The notes: a model not told the origin generated them from the letters alone. A DNA stretch of 64,000 bases from SZUA-36 sp963801195 (GCA_963801195.1 CAWDDX010000007.1:1178001-1242000); one strand, 5' to 3'. Counted from the stretch's first letter, positions 52,762 through 62,594 are shown. Numbers and translations are program-made.

Positions 52762-54027
52762 ATGAAGTTGATACAAAAGACTTGTATGCTGCTGGCGGTC
52801 TCTGCCGTCCCGGGTATGGCGCTGGCCGGGGAACTGCCCAATACAGAAGGTATGTCAGGTTTACAGTTTAACTTTTCTGCACCTGGTGCCCGGTCTTTGG
52901 CTATGGGCGGGGCTTTTCTCGGCCGCGCCGATGACTCGACCGCTGCTTTTGCCAACCCGGCAGGACTCACCAATCTTTTCAGTCCGGAAATTGCGGCTGA
53001 ATATCGTTTCAACAGCTTTGCTACCCCGTACACGTCCGGTGGCGTTTACCCGAATGTCGACCGCAGTACGGCCAACGATAACGTCAATAACCTTTCATAC
53101 CTGTCCTTTGTTTACCCGATGGAAAAATGGGTGTTCGCCTTTTATCGCCAGGAATTCATGGACTTCAAATCGAAGTTCAATACCGAGTCAATCGATTTGG
53201 GTGATGGGTTCTTCGCGTTCCCCACCGACAACAGCGTTGACGTCAACATTGTCAACTACGGTTTTTCCACGGCTTTCAGGGTGAGTGAACGCGTATCATT
53301 GGGCGCCAGCATTTCATATTACGATTACAAGATGAATGCGAGCACCTTCCGTTATGACCTGGTGGACACCAGCACGTTGGTCAATCAGCAGAACGAGAGT
53401 GGCAACGACAATAGCTGGGGTTTTACACTCGGCGCCTTATTCAAGGTTTCGGAGAAGTTTTCCGTCGGCCTGGTATACCGGTCAACTCCGGATTTCAGTA
53501 CCAACCACAACCAGATGGTTCCGGATTTCGCTGCGCTCGATTTTAACAAGGCATACAAATTCGAAGTTCCCGATGCCTACGGCATGGGATTGTCCTTTCA
53601 GCCAAATGACAACCTGACATTCAACTTCGATATCATGCGCATCAACTATTCGGATCTCGCGAACCCCGTGTTCTGGGCGTTTGAATATCCAGCACCGGAT
53701 TTTGGCCAGACGATCGTAGACGGGATGTCAATTGACGATGGCACTGAATACCACCTGGGCGCCGAATATGTGCTGCCAAACAAGCCAATTGCGCTGCGTG
53801 CGGGTGCCTGGTACGACCCGGATCACGCGTTGACCGATTATGGTCCGGTCGACCCAAATGACCCCAGTGCTAGGGCCAACGCCTCATTCTTCCCCGGTGG
53901 CAGCAATGAGACTCACTGGTCGGTCGGCTTTGGTTTCTTCTTTGAGAAATTCCAGATGGATTTCGCAGCCGATTTCTCAAAGAACCAGGATACGATTTCG
54001 GTTTCAGGTGTTTACCGCTTCAATTGA
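52762..54027 (+). CDS. FadL/OMPP1-type outer-membrane porin
   Basis: A 421-residue beta-barrel protein. Signal peptide cleaved near ALAGE. The mature N-terminus has the FadL hallmark: GARSLAMGGAFLGRADDSTAAFANPAGL. The rest alternates amphipathic strands and ends in aromatic YRFN, the outer-membrane insertion signal. FadL proteins take up hydrophobic compounds such as fatty acids or aromatics. A TATACT box sits at 52703-52708 and AAGGAG precedes the ATG. It ends with a strong terminator, so it is a single-gene unit. Confidence 0.88.
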   Translation: MKLIQKTCMLLAVSAVPGMALAGELPNTEGMSGLQFNFSAPGARSLAMGGAFLGRADDSTAAFANPAGLTNLFSPEIAAEYRFNSFATPYTSGGVYPNVDRSTANDNVNNLSYLSFVYPMEKWVFAFYRQEFMDFKSKFNTESIDLGDGFFAFPTDNSVDVNIVNYGFSTAFRVSERVSLGASISYYDYKMNASTFRYDLVDTSTLVNQQNESGNDNSWGFTLGALFKVSEKFSVGLVYRSTPDFSTNHNQMVPDFAALDFNKAYKFEVPDAYGMGLSFQPNDNLTFNFDIMRINYSDLANPVFWAFEYPAPDFGQTIVDGMSIDDGTEYHLGAEYVLPNKPIALRAGAWYDPDHALTDYGPVDPNDPSARANASFFPGGSNETHWSVGFGFFFEKFQMDFAADFSKNQDTISVSGVYRFN

Positions 54028-54076
54028 GTCAAGTGATCCGGTGTACACCGAACTGAAACATGTTTGGGTTTAGTTT

Positions 54077-54110
54077 TAAAAACCGGTCTGTTCGCAGACC
54101 GGTTTTTTTT
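54077..54110 (+). terminator. Rho-independent terminator after the FadL-type gene
   Basis: AACCGGTCTG-TTCG-CAGACCGGTT forms a 10-bp stem with a UUCG tetraloop, followed by a run of T residues. It lies 50 bp after the porin stop. Confidence 0.92.
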
Positions 54111-54288
54111 AGTAGCTATTGATAAATAAGCGAATTTGTTTTTTATATGTACGGTAAAAATGTACACAGATTACACAGCTTATGTGATAATACATTTGAT
54201 GGTATAAGTTGTACTCATTTATACTGTTTATAATTAACTGGATAAAAGTCAACTTATTAACATGATTCCTGGTCGGGAGGCGACAGCT

Positions 54289-57200
54289 ATGCGTTCAAAG
54301 CTTTTTAGAAAACTAATTCTCGCATTGCCCATTTTGGCAATTAGCATGCCGGTATTCGCCGGTTACCAGGTGACCAGTCAGGCAGGCGACAGTTCCGCTG
54401 CCGAGGTGACCTCACCCGCTCCACAGGACCCTGCAGAATTTATCGTTGTCGCTCAGATCGGCGGTAACGCCAACGCAGTGCAAGTAGGCATGGTTGTCAA
54501 CTCGCTTGCAGCGAGCGCCACCGAAGGAGCCGATTTCACTTTTTCATTTCCCAGTTCGTGTCCACAAAATGGCGGTGCGGGTTCTATTACGTTCGCTGCA
54601 ACGCCTAACGGGCCCGGCAATTATACGCTTGACCTCGGCGGTTTCTCCGCGGGCGGCGGGGGTGCTGTTGGTGGCTCGGCATCGTTTAACTGCAGCATTA
54701 CCATCAATGCAGTGGATGATTCAATCGATGAGGATTCCGAAAGTTTGAACCTTACGATCACCGGAAACCCCTCAGTAGTCAAAGACCCCCTGTTCCAGAC
54801 ATTCAACATCGCTGATAACGACACGGCAGCACTGGTAGCGACCAACACCAACTGGAACGGAACAGACCCGATAGTACTCAGTCAAAAACTGACCAATGAG
54901 GGCGGTTTAACCGACTCTTTCTTTGTTGAGCTGGCAACCCAGCCTTTGTCGAACGTAACCGTTGATCTGGCAGTAAGCGACTCGACCGAAGCACTTATCT
55001 CCAGCGGCGGATCGGGCGATCAAAGCAACCTGACCCTGACATTTACCAACGCGACCTGGAATGTTGGCCAGCAGGTGACCATTACCGGCCAGCCCGATGC
55101 ACTCGTGGACGGCAACGTTGCCTATACCGTTACCATCGTAACCACGGATGAGACGGATGATAAATATGACAATCTTTCCACCGGCCCCGTCAACGGCGTT
55201 AACGAGGACGGCAATACTCCCGGGCAACTGAGATTCACGCAAACCAACCAGAGCGGTGATGAAGGCGATGCCATAACCCTGACGGTTGAGCGCATCAATG
55301 GCACATCAGGTGCCGTAACAGTGGATTACGCGATCACCCCCAATACCGCCACAGGTGCAGACTACAACGATACAACCGCACCCGGCGGCACTTTGTCCTT
55401 CGCCGATGGTGTTACATCCCGGGATATCAGTATTACTCTCGTCGATGATCCCCTCTGGGAACCGGCCGCCGAAGATTTCTCGGTTGCACTGAGTAATGCA
55501 ACTGGCGGAGCAACAATTCTGAGCCCGTCGTCGCAGACGGTCAGCATCAACCCGAGTGACCCTGTAGTGATATCCATTTCTGCACCTTCACCCAATCCCG
55601 CGCCGGAAGGTGACACGGGCGACCCGCAGGTTGCGGTCACGTTCACAGTTGACTATACCGGCGGCACCCTGTCCAGTCCGATGACGATCTCCTGGATGAC
55701 CGTTAATGGCACAGCGACAGGCGGCTCAGACTTTGATGCTGTAGGGTCCACAAACTTTGATTTACCCGTCAACGGTGACCCGGTAGATCTCGTCGTCAAT
55801 GTCAATGGCGATGATACACCTGAAGGTGACGAGACCTTCTCCGTGCAACTGAGCGAGTCTCTTGACCTTGTTTCGCTGGCCGGTGGCGGCGCTTCGGTGG
55901 CTACCATCCAGGACGATGACGCATCCGATGACGGTACTTTCTCGATCACCAACATCAGCCCGAACCCGGTCATGGAAAGTGCAGGATCGGTCACCGTTAC
56001 GGTGAGCCGAATCGGTAATACCGTAAATTCCGCTGCTACAATTAACTTTGCAACCTCCGACGGCACAGCCGTTGAGCCGGGCGATTACACGAACACCAGC
56101 GGCTCACTGGTGTGGGCACTCGATGATACCGACGCCTTTAAGACCTTTAATGTACCGATCAACGACAACGCAGCCGGTGAACCGGCTGAAACCTTCACGG
56201 TTACTATCACGCCTGATGCCTCAGAAGTTATCGGTATCGATTCCGGTGTTGTCACCATTATCGGCGACCCGACCGTTACGCTCTCTCCGGCCAGTTACAA
56301 TGTCGGTGAAGCCGATGGTTCGGTTACAGTTTTTGTAACACGCGCCAACGTGGACGACGGTGCCGTTGCAGTGGATTACACCACCACCGATGGTACTGCG
56401 ATTGCCGGCGAAGACTACACGACAACCAGTGGCACATTGAACTGGGGTGCCGCTGAACTCGGACCCAAGCCTATCAACATTCCAATTATCGCTGACGCGG
56501 ACGCAATAGGACCGGAAACATTTACTGTTGACCTGTCCGGCTGCAGCAACTGTGCGATCATTGTCGCCCAGGCTACAGTCACTATTTCTGAAGGAGCGCC
56601 TCCGCTGACTACACCGGGTACGCTGGCGTTTGACCCAATCGCTATATTGGTCAGTGAAGCAACGGGTGACGCGAGTCTGTTTGTTACCCGGACCGGCGGG
56701 ACCGACGGTACAGTCACAATCGATTACGAAACTCAGGCCGGTTCTGCATCATCGCCAGCGGACTTTGCTTCGGTGTCAGGCACACTGAGTTGGGCCGATG
56801 GCGTTGGCGGTAACAGGCTAATCTCGGTGCCAGTAGTTGATGACAGTACAGTCGAGCCCACTGAAACATTTACCGTAAGGTTCATACCGGCTTCTGAGAC
56901 AGGCACCGATGGACTACCCACGGTTGGTGCTTCTCCGGCAACAGTGTCCATCCAGGATAATGATTCGTCATCCGCGGGTGAATTGAGCATCCTCAGCACA
57001 AACGTAAGCGAAGGTGACGGTATGATCAATGTGACAGTCAGCCGTAACGGCGGCAGCGACGGTGCTGCCTCGGTTGACTTCGCCACGATGGATGGCACCG
57101 CTTTGGCAGGGTCCGACTACACCGCCAACAACGGTACGTTGAACTGGGCCGATGGCGATGCCGCTTCCAAGAATATCCAGATTCAGATACTGGATGACGC

Positions 57201-57771
57201 CGTGATCGAATCACAGGAAGAATTCACGGTGAATTTGAGTAATGAAACCGGCGCCACTATCGCAGACGGATCCGCCACAGTTGTGATTTATGACGACGAT
57301 GGCGGTGGTAATTTCAGTATCAGCGACGTTACGGTCTTTGAGATTGACCAACAGGCGACCGTCACCATTACACGCTCTAACGACAACAACACGGCAGCGT
57401 TTGTGGCGTGGGAAACACGTGATGGCACCGCCCAGGATGAAAATGGCGACAACGACTACAAGTCAGATAGCTCTGCCATAAGCGGTGAACTCATCTGGCT
57501 GGACGGTGATACGTCCAACACACGGACCATTACCATTGCTATCGTTCCCGATGATAAAGTTGAAGGGGACGAATGGTTTACCGTGACACTTGTCAGTGTC
57601 CAGGGCGCTGATTCAGTGATCAGCAAAGCGGATGGCGTCGTCACGATCAAGGATCCGATCCCGATCCCGACCCTCAGCCAGTGGGCGATGGGATTGATGG
57701 TGTTGCTGCTTCTGGGTATAGGTGCGTATTCATTGCCTTTACGCAGGAAGCAAGCGGTTAGCCGCAAGTAA
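54289..57771 (+). CDS. Calx-beta repeat surface protein with IPTL-CTERM sorting tail
   Basis: A 1160-residue exported protein. Signal peptide at 1-24 (ALPILAISMPVFAG). The body is a chain of Calx-beta domains; at least seven show the DYTxxSGTLxW turn and an ETFTV-type strand (for example GEDYTTTSGTLNW, PADFASVSGTLSW). Calx-beta domains bind calcium. The C-terminus has IPTLSQWAMG, a hydrophobic helix (LMVLLLLGIGAYSLP) and a basic RRKQAVSRK end. That is the IPTL-CTERM signal, processed by exosortase H in other bacteria. The ATG at 54289 follows GGGAGG at 8 bp; an ATG at 54262 lacks this. Probably a cell-surface adhesin or matrix protein. Confidence 0.88.
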   Translation: MRSKLFRKLILALPILAISMPVFAGYQVTSQAGDSSAAEVTSPAPQDPAEFIVVAQIGGNANAVQVGMVVNSLAASATEGADFTFSFPSSCPQNGGAGSITFAATPNGPGNYTLDLGGFSAGGGGAVGGSASFNCSITINAVDDSIDEDSESLNLTITGNPSVVKDPLFQTFNIADNDTAALVATNTNWNGTDPIVLSQKLTNEGGLTDSFFVELATQPLSNVTVDLAVSDSTEALISSGGSGDQSNLTLTFTNATWNVGQQVTITGQPDALVDGNVAYTVTIVTTDETDDKYDNLSTGPVNGVNEDGNTPGQLRFTQTNQSGDEGDAITLTVERINGTSGAVTVDYAITPNTATGADYNDTTAPGGTLSFADGVTSRDISITLVDDPLWEPAAEDFSVALSNATGGATILSPSSQTVSINPSDPVVISISAPSPNPAPEGDTGDPQVAVTFTVDYTGGTLSSPMTISWMTVNGTATGGSDFDAVGSTNFDLPVNGDPVDLVVNVNGDDTPEGDETFSVQLSESLDLVSLAGGGASVATIQDDDASDDGTFSITNISPNPVMESAGSVTVTVSRIGNTVNSAATINFATSDGTAVEPGDYTNTSGSLVWALDDTDAFKTFNVPINDNAAGEPAETFTVTITPDASEVIGIDSGVVTIIGDPTVTLSPASYNVGEADGSVTVFVTRANVDDGAVAVDYTTTDGTAIAGEDYTTTSGTLNWGAAELGPKPINIPIIADADAIGPETFTVDLSGCSNCAIIVAQATVTISEGAPPLTTPGTLAFDPIAILVSEATGDASLFVTRTGGTDGTVTIDYETQAGSASSPADFASVSGTLSWADGVGGNRLISVPVVDDSTVEPTETFTVRFIPASETGTDGLPTVGASPATVSIQDNDSSSAGELSILSTNVSEGDGMINVTVSRNGGSDGAASVDFATMDGTALAGSDYTANNGTLNWADGDAASKNIQIQILDDAVIESQEEFTVNLSNETGATIADGSATVVIYDDDGGGNFSISDVTVFEIDQQATVTITRSNDNNTAAFVAWETRDGTAQDENGDNDYKSDSSAISGELIWLDGDTSNTRTITIAIVPDDKVEGDEWFTVTLVSVQGADSVISKADGVVTIKDPIPIPTLSQWAMGLMVLLLLGIGAYSLPLRRKQAVSRK

Positions 57772-57791
57772 CCCTGTTCCCTAGAGTAATG

Positions 57792-57823
57792 AAACGGCGG
57801 TCTGAAGACCGCCGTTTTTTTTT
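57792..57823 (+). terminator. Rho-independent terminator after the Calx-beta gene
   Basis: AAACGGCGGTCT-GA-AGACCGCCGTTT followed by further T residues. The stem is about 11 bp with the end opened as loop. Located 20 bp after the stop codon. Confidence 0.92.
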
Positions 57824-57973
57824 CAGGTGTGAACTGGCTCACAGCAGGAGACCTGAAAGTGTAGGAACATGCAATTGCTTTGAGCGCTTCGTGTTTCGGC
57901 TTGTGCTGGATTAAAGGAATTGATAACTTATTATGATACTATCCTTCACAAATCAATCTAAGGGAATAGAGAG

Positions 57974-58849
57974 ATGAAGAAATATATAGTCATTTTTGGG
58001 GTATTGTTATCGGTTTTAGCGGATATAGCACAGGCCGAAACACTCTTGAATTACGAGGCGGCCTATCGTAGCGGTCTGGAACAATTGCAAGGTGGCGAAG
58101 CGCGCGCTGCATCCGAGTCCTTCTTCCAGGCAATCTCGATTGCACCGACACCTCAAGCCGGTCCGGACGAATATCTGCCCTACGTCAATCTGTCAATTTC
58201 ACTGTTTGAAATGGGACAAACCCGTGCAGCCAGGGACGCGCTGATTCAAAGCCAGGTATTTGGCGTGGCAGCAAAAACAGTAACGGGCAGGGCGCTACTG
58301 GATCAGTACGCCGCCAATATCATGTCCGCACCACTGGATAATTCAAAGCTGGTTTTAACAACCACACCCGCGAAACCGGCAAGCCCGGCAACGCCATTGA
58401 CAATCGAAGATAAGGCCGGCACTGATACTACACGTGTTGCTGATGCCGAAACGGCCGATTTTACAAGTGCCGACTCAACTGTTAAGCGTTGTGCTTCAAC
58501 TATCAGTCGCACTGACGACAAACTACCCTGGTTCTTCTATTACCAGTGCGGTGTGGAATTGATGAAAGCTGGCGATGCGCAAATGGCCGTCAGTGCTTTC
58601 GAGATGGGTGCGAGTGCACATGAAGATCCAAGACGTGGTAAGCGCACATACGGCATGTGGTTCATTGATTATCTGCCTTATTATCAAATGGCCCTGGCGT
58701 ACTCCCAACTGGGAAATTGGGAAAGTGCAAATGCAGCAATTGAGTCTTCGGAAAATTACGGTGAGTTCTCACCAGATGACCCAGATTACGGATCGTTCTC
58801 CGCATTGGATCGGTTGATCAAAAGCAATCTGAAGTATAACGATTCCTGA
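57974..58849 (+). CDS. Exported TPR-like protein
   Basis: A 291-residue protein with a signal peptide (IVIFGVLLSVLADIAQA). Residues 25-110 and 185-275 are two related helical-hairpin halves (SGLEQLQGGEARAASESFFQ and CGVELMKAGDAQMAVSAFEM), each followed by YLPY motifs (DEYLPYVNLSISLFEMGQ, IDYLPYYQMALAYSQLG). A Thr/Ala/Pro linker joins them. Two Cys residues may form a disulfide (KRCAST and YQCGVE). No known family. It stands alone with its own terminator. It is the third exported TPR protein of this region. Confidence 0.7.
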   Translation: MKKYIVIFGVLLSVLADIAQAETLLNYEAAYRSGLEQLQGGEARAASESFFQAISIAPTPQAGPDEYLPYVNLSISLFEMGQTRAARDALIQSQVFGVAAKTVTGRALLDQYAANIMSAPLDNSKLVLTTTPAKPASPATPLTIEDKAGTDTTRVADAETADFTSADSTVKRCASTISRTDDKLPWFFYYQCGVELMKAGDAQMAVSAFEMGASAHEDPRRGKRTYGMWFIDYLPYYQMALAYSQLGNWESANAAIESSENYGEFSPDDPDYGSFSALDRLIKSNLKYNDS

Positions 58850-58892
58850 CCGTTTAAATACGTTTTGCTCTAAGCCTGTGTTCTAAATGTAT

Positions 58893-58921
58893 GCCTCCGG
58901 GAAACCGGAGGCTTTTTTTTT
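58893..58921 (+). terminator. Rho-independent terminator after the TPR gene
   Basis: GCCTCCGG-GAAA-CCGGAGGC with a T-run of nine. The GNRA loop and 8-bp GC stem are classic. 43 bp after the stop. Confidence 0.92.
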
Positions 58922-59084
58922 AGGAAAGGAAAGCCGCTGCTCTGTCCTGATGGGTCTGTATACCACCTGGATGCTGGCGAAAACCATTTCAAACAAGTGT
59001 TACCACTCTGACAGTGCCATAACCAAGCAGGCCCCTGACATATTGACTCTCTCTATGAGGGTTTTGACATTTTGAAATTAAGGA

Positions 59085-59171
59085 TGGTGCCCGGGGCCGG
59101 AATCGAACCGGCACGGTATTTCTACCGAGGGATTTTAAGTCCCTTGCGTCTACCAATTTCGCCACCCGGGC
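59085..59171 (-). tRNA. tRNA-Leu (anticodon TAA)
   Basis: The minus strand starts GCCCGGGTGGCGAAATTGGT, with the anticodon loop CTTAAAA (anticodon TAA) in a GGGA/TCCC stem, a long variable arm (CTCGGTAGAAATACCG) and GGTTCGATTCC in the T loop. It ends GGGC followed by an encoded ACCA. The 87-nt length and long variable arm fit tRNA-Leu reading UUA. Confidence 0.96.
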
Positions 59172-59206
59172 GCGCTGCAGTGCGCATTGTACCTGTATTG
59201 CCACCC

Positions 59207-60130
59207 CTAGAGAATGCTTTTGCCCAACGCGCTTGTAATCAGGTGCAAGGTGCGTTCTGCGCTGATATTGCCCTGATCGACAAACGGATTGAGTTCGACC
59301 ACTTCCATCGAAGTCAGTTGACGGCTGTCGGCGCAATATTCCAGTAACAGGTGGGCTTCACGGTAACGCACGCCACCCGGCACCAGCGTACCGGAACCTG
59401 GAATGACCGTCGGGTCACACCCATCGACATCGAAGCTCACGTGAAAACCTGCCGTTTCATTGGTGACAATATTCATTGCCTTGCGGGCCACCTTGGCCAT
59501 CCCGAGTTCATCGATGTCACGCATTGTAAAGACATGAATACCCGACTCGCGAATGATCTTCCGCTCACCCGCGTCAATGTCACGGATACCGATCAAAACG
59601 ACCTTGTCCGGATTTAACTTTGGCGTAAAGCCCAGGATGCCGGCCAGGTCGGGATCACCCCGGCCCAGCAGGTGAGCCAGTGGCATGCCGTGAATATTTC
59701 CACTCGGTGACACCCCGGGTATATTCATATCACCGTGGGCGTCAAACCAGATCAGTCCCATATCCTCACCGCGTTCGCGGAAATGCGCGGCAACGCCGGA
59801 CACAGTACCCATGGCGATTGAGTGATCGCCACCCAGGACCAGTGGAAATATCCCTTTGTCCATTAGTTCTTTTACACGTCCTGCGAGCTCGGTACAAACA
59901 CTCAAAATCTGGGGCTTGTAACGCGCCTTGCTGTCTTCCAGTGCGCGTGTTTCCATGGCAGGAACGTAGATATCTTCTTCCCGCTCCACCGTGTACCCCA
60001 TGGCGCGGATTGCCGCTCCAAGTCCGGCAATGCGCAGCGCCGACGGGCCCATATCGGTACCGCGGCGGCTGGCGCCCAGGTCCATGGGTACACCAATAAT
60101 TTTAATGATCTTGTCGGGTTTGAAATTCAT
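59207..60130 (-). CDS. rocF: Arginase
   Basis: A 307-residue ureohydrolase that splits arginine into ornithine and urea. The binuclear manganese motifs are complete: GGDHS (100-104), DAHGDMN (130-136) and SFDVDGCDP (232-240). SGNIHGMPLAHLLG, which in arginases lines the substrate site, supports arginase over agmatinase. Length is standard. The stop is 35 bp from the tRNA-Leu 5' end. It is a single gene; no arginine transporter or urease is near. Confidence 0.92.
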   Translation of the reverse strand: MNFKPDKIIKIIGVPMDLGASRRGTDMGPSALRIAGLGAAIRAMGYTVEREEDIYVPAMETRALEDSKARYKPQILSVCTELAGRVKELMDKGIFPLVLGGDHSIAMGTVSGVAAHFRERGEDMGLIWFDAHGDMNIPGVSPSGNIHGMPLAHLLGRGDPDLAGILGFTPKLNPDKVVLIGIRDIDAGERKIIRESGIHVFTMRDIDELGMAKVARKAMNIVTNETAGFHVSFDVDGCDPTVIPGSGTLVPGGVRYREAHLLLEYCADSRQLTSMEVVELNPFVDQGNISAERTLHLITSALGKSIL

Positions 60131-60315
60131 GTACTACTGCCATTTTTACGGTTTGAAGGCTACGGAGAGTTTACCTTTAATCGTTGCTTAAAGCTTTGCA
60201 TAGGACCGTCACAAAACGATAACAGCTTGTATCACGCAGACACGCGGCAAGTCTTCTATGCAGTTTGGGCGTCCATTGTGTATATTTCCCGATGAATTCA
60301 GACGCGCGCTGGCCA

Positions 60316-60789
60316 TTACCCGGAAGTTGAATAGTCAGCATATCTCCGATGTATTTGCCCGATGCCCTCATTATAACGGTCATAATCAATTTCCGGTTGT
60401 GCGGTTGCCAGGTCAAAACTCAGCAAATCACGCTCCAGGAAGTAATGCATTTGCCTGAGTTGCATGGTCTGATAGGGCAGTTCCAAGGTGCGTGGCTGAT
60501 TCTTTTGCAACACGCGCAAGATACTTGCAGCCTGGTCACCGTCTTCATAATCGTCACTAAGGAAGTCACGAACGCGTAATGACTGGTAGGCGGAGAAATC
60601 GGGATCGGCGTTCCGCATGTCTTCATCTGCCGACACGATCAGCTGATAGGCCTGCATGATGTCCGGCGCCCAGCGGACCGAGCAGGGAAGGGCGTAATAA
60701 GGCAATGCATCATTTCCTGAACGCAGTGACTCCAAACGGGAACGCCAAACCGGGGTGTAGCCCATCCAGAACGGGCAAGAACGGCTCAC
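60316..60789 (-). CDS. Hypothetical protein, possibly truncated
   Basis: A 157-residue frame with codon use like a real gene. It includes SVRWAPDIMQAYQLIVSADED, an acidic DFLSDDYEDGDQAA segment and YQTMQLRQMHYFLERDLLSF. No known domain. The only starts are GTG at 60789 and ATG at 60765; the frame is open a further 48 bp upstream to a stop but without ATG. The gene may therefore be the shortened remains of a longer one. Another minus frame overlaps its end (60177-60416) and looks like a shadow. Confidence 0.45.
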   Translation of the reverse strand: MSRSCPFWMGYTPVWRSRLESLRSGNDALPYYALPCSVRWAPDIMQAYQLIVSADEDMRNADPDFSAYQSLRVRDFLSDDYEDGDQAASILRVLQKNQPRTLELPYQTMQLRQMHYFLERDLLSFDLATAQPEIDYDRYNEGIGQIHRRYADYSTSG

Positions 60790-61602
60790 GCCTGTTGTCC
60801 AGGGTCGTGGTGACAGGTCCTGCGGACCGGTAATATATCTTTAATAGCCCGGCTTTGTGCTTTTCATTTTCAGTGTTCGCAGGGATTCAAGCGCCTGGTT
60901 TCGCTGCTGCAGCATCTTCTGCGTTGCTCAGCAGTGAAAGATCAGGTGCAAGCATGACGACCCTGGTTTTTTAAAGGACCGCGGTCACTTGCCCGACACT
61001 CCAGTAGCCCCCGGGAAAGTTCTGCGCGTTACAACAGCACCATGACAAGAGTGTTGCCAGTGTCACACCCAAAATCATTTTTGTCGATCTCATCGGTATG
61101 CTTCCAGTGTTGCAGTCAATTGACGTGGTTGGCGACGGCACACGTACGATTGATGGGTCGAACAATTGCGGATGAACGTGGTGTTACTGATACCTTTGTA
61201 GTTTTCTCCATACCATTGGCTTTTATTGAACGTATAACCTTTGTGCATACGCAGGTTTAGAGGTCATCCATATACATAAGTAATATTTTAAGTAAATTAC
61301 GTAATATATTGAAATATAGATATATAATAATTTACATTAAATATTCAGAGTGCCTATTACATGTGCGTGTGCCATACGCTATTTGCCCTGGTTCTTCATC
61401 CGGACAGCTTGTAGCGGCCAACCCAGGCCCTTGAAAGGGCGTCTCGACACCGTTCAGATTTTACATCCTTTCTGATGGTTTCATTTGAATATACACATAC
61501 TATTTAACATAATATACATTATACGCAGTTATGTGTGACCGAACGGGTATGCGTGGTGTTCTGCTCTGCTGCTGGGAGAAGCTGAAGATTATTTAAAACC
61601 AG
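60790..61602. other. 813-bp region, mostly without genes
   Basis: Apart from the tentative 40-residue peptide, I see no gene. From 61260 to 61360 the sequence is very AT-rich (TAATATTTTAAG, ATATATAATAATTTAC), suiting promoters or a relic of transfer. A small hairpin GCCCTT-GA-AAGGGC lies at 61427-61440. No Fnr-type TTGAT-N4-ATCAA site was found. Confidence 0.5.
60971..61093 (-). CDS. Very small exported peptide (tentative)
   Basis: A 40-residue frame MRSTKMILGVTLATLLSWCC followed by CNAQNFPGG and a short tail. It has a basic N-terminus, a hydrophobic core and a three-Cys cluster, like a lipoprotein or secreted peptide signal. GGAAG lies 8 bp before the ATG. No homologue is known to me and the reading frame may be chance. 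Confidence 0.3.
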   Translation of the reverse strand: MRSTKMILGVTLATLLSWCCCNAQNFPGGYWSVGQVTAVL

Positions 61603-62397
61603 CTAAACGCAGGTGTCAGGATGAAAGGTACGCAAAACGAAGTGAACCACGGGTACCACCGGTTCACTTGAAGCGTGTTGGTGAGCAGCGTGGCCTTGCA
61701 TCCGCACAGCCATCAGAACGACACTCAGCACCGCAAGCAATATCAGCGCAGCACCCATTAGCTTCCTGGTCCAGCGGTCACTCAGCATGGCAGCCAGAAC
61801 GGGCGCCGCCATGCTCATACCGAGCATGGATGGCAAGGTGCCCATACCAAAAGCGAACATCACACTGGCTCCTGAAATGGCCGAGCCGGCGGCCGACGCG
61901 GTTAAAAGCACGCTGTAGACCAGACCGCAAGGCAAAAGCCCCCAACACAAGCCAAGCAAGAGACGTCCGCTTCCACCGGGTAAACTGCTGACGCGGACCG
62001 CCACCGGCAATATGCGTTTCCAGACGCCCGCACCGGCGCGTTCTACTACTGCCAGTGGTTGCCAGTTGAAAAGAAACTGTAGCCCGATTAAAAATATCAT
62101 CACCGCGGTAAGCAAACGCAGCATCATGCTCCACCTGGGTACATTTAGCGCCTCGCCGACACCGGAAAGAATCCACGCTGACAACAGGCCCAGAACGGTG
62201 TAACTGAGGACACGGCCGAGATTGAAAAACAAAGCAGCATAAGCACTGGGCTTTTCAGTGGCTCCTTTTTCACCCGGTTGGGGTAAAATTCCCAATCCAG
62301 CGGCAATTCCGCCACACATACCAAAACAGTGCCCGCTGCCCAGCAAGCCTACGAAAAACGCCGTAAACAGGGCCGAAAAATCGATCATCGATATCAT
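61603..62397 (-). CDS. TauE/SafE (COG2836-type) membrane protein of the cytochrome oxidase cluster
   Basis: A 264-residue inner-membrane protein with about six hydrophobic segments. The first holds SGHCFGMCGGIAAG, a Cys-x3-Cys motif of COG2836 proteins that sit beside ccoS and ccoI and are thought to help copper supply to cbb3 oxidase. The second half has LCWGLLPCGLVYSVLL and FGMGTLPSMLG. A C-terminal tail with several His residues (HAAHQHA) may bind metal. It overlaps ccoS by ATGA (62394-62397). Confidence 0.88.
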   Translation of the reverse strand: MISMIDFSALFTAFFVGLLGSGHCFGMCGGIAAGLGILPQPGEKGATEKPSAYAALFFNLGRVLSYTVLGLLSAWILSGVGEALNVPRWSMMLRLLTAVMIFLIGLQFLFNWQPLAVVERAGAGVWKRILPVAVRVSSLPGGSGRLLLGLCWGLLPCGLVYSVLLTASAAGSAISGASVMFAFGMGTLPSMLGMSMAAPVLAAMLSDRWTRKLMGAALILLAVLSVVLMAVRMQGHAAHQHASSEPVVPVVHFVLRTFHPDTCV

Positions 62398-62594
62398 TGC
62401 TCGTCTTCTTTTTCAGTTTCAGAGTCTTCTTCGTCCGGCAATTCCGGCGGTTTTTGATCATCGTCAAGCACAACGCTCCAGCCATGTGTTTCGAGATCGT
62501 CAAACTGGCCATTTTTGATCGCCCATAACAGGAAAACCACGGCAATGGCCAAAAGCACAACCGCCAGCGGGATCAGGACATAAAGCATGCTCAT
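62394..62594 (-). CDS. ccoS: Cytochrome oxidase maturation protein CcoS
   Basis: A 66-residue protein: MSMLYVLIPLAVVLLAIAVV, then FLLWAIKNGQFDDLETHG, the family signature, and a very acidic tail. CcoS is needed for insertion of cofactors in cbb3-type oxidase. The ATG at 62594 overlaps the ccoI stop (ATGA); longer frames run back into ccoI and are not used. Confidence 0.92.
   Translation of the reverse strand: MSMLYVLIPLAVVLLAIAVVFLLWAIKNGQFDDLETHGWSVVLDDDQKPPELPDEEDSETEKEDEQ

Noticed and set aside
60177..60416. 79-residue minus frame overlapping the hypothetical gene
   Set aside because: Overlaps the better-supported frame by 100 bp and shows no protein character.
61042..61260. 72-residue plus frame
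   Set aside because: No ribosome-binding site and mixed low-quality composition in an AT-rich gap.
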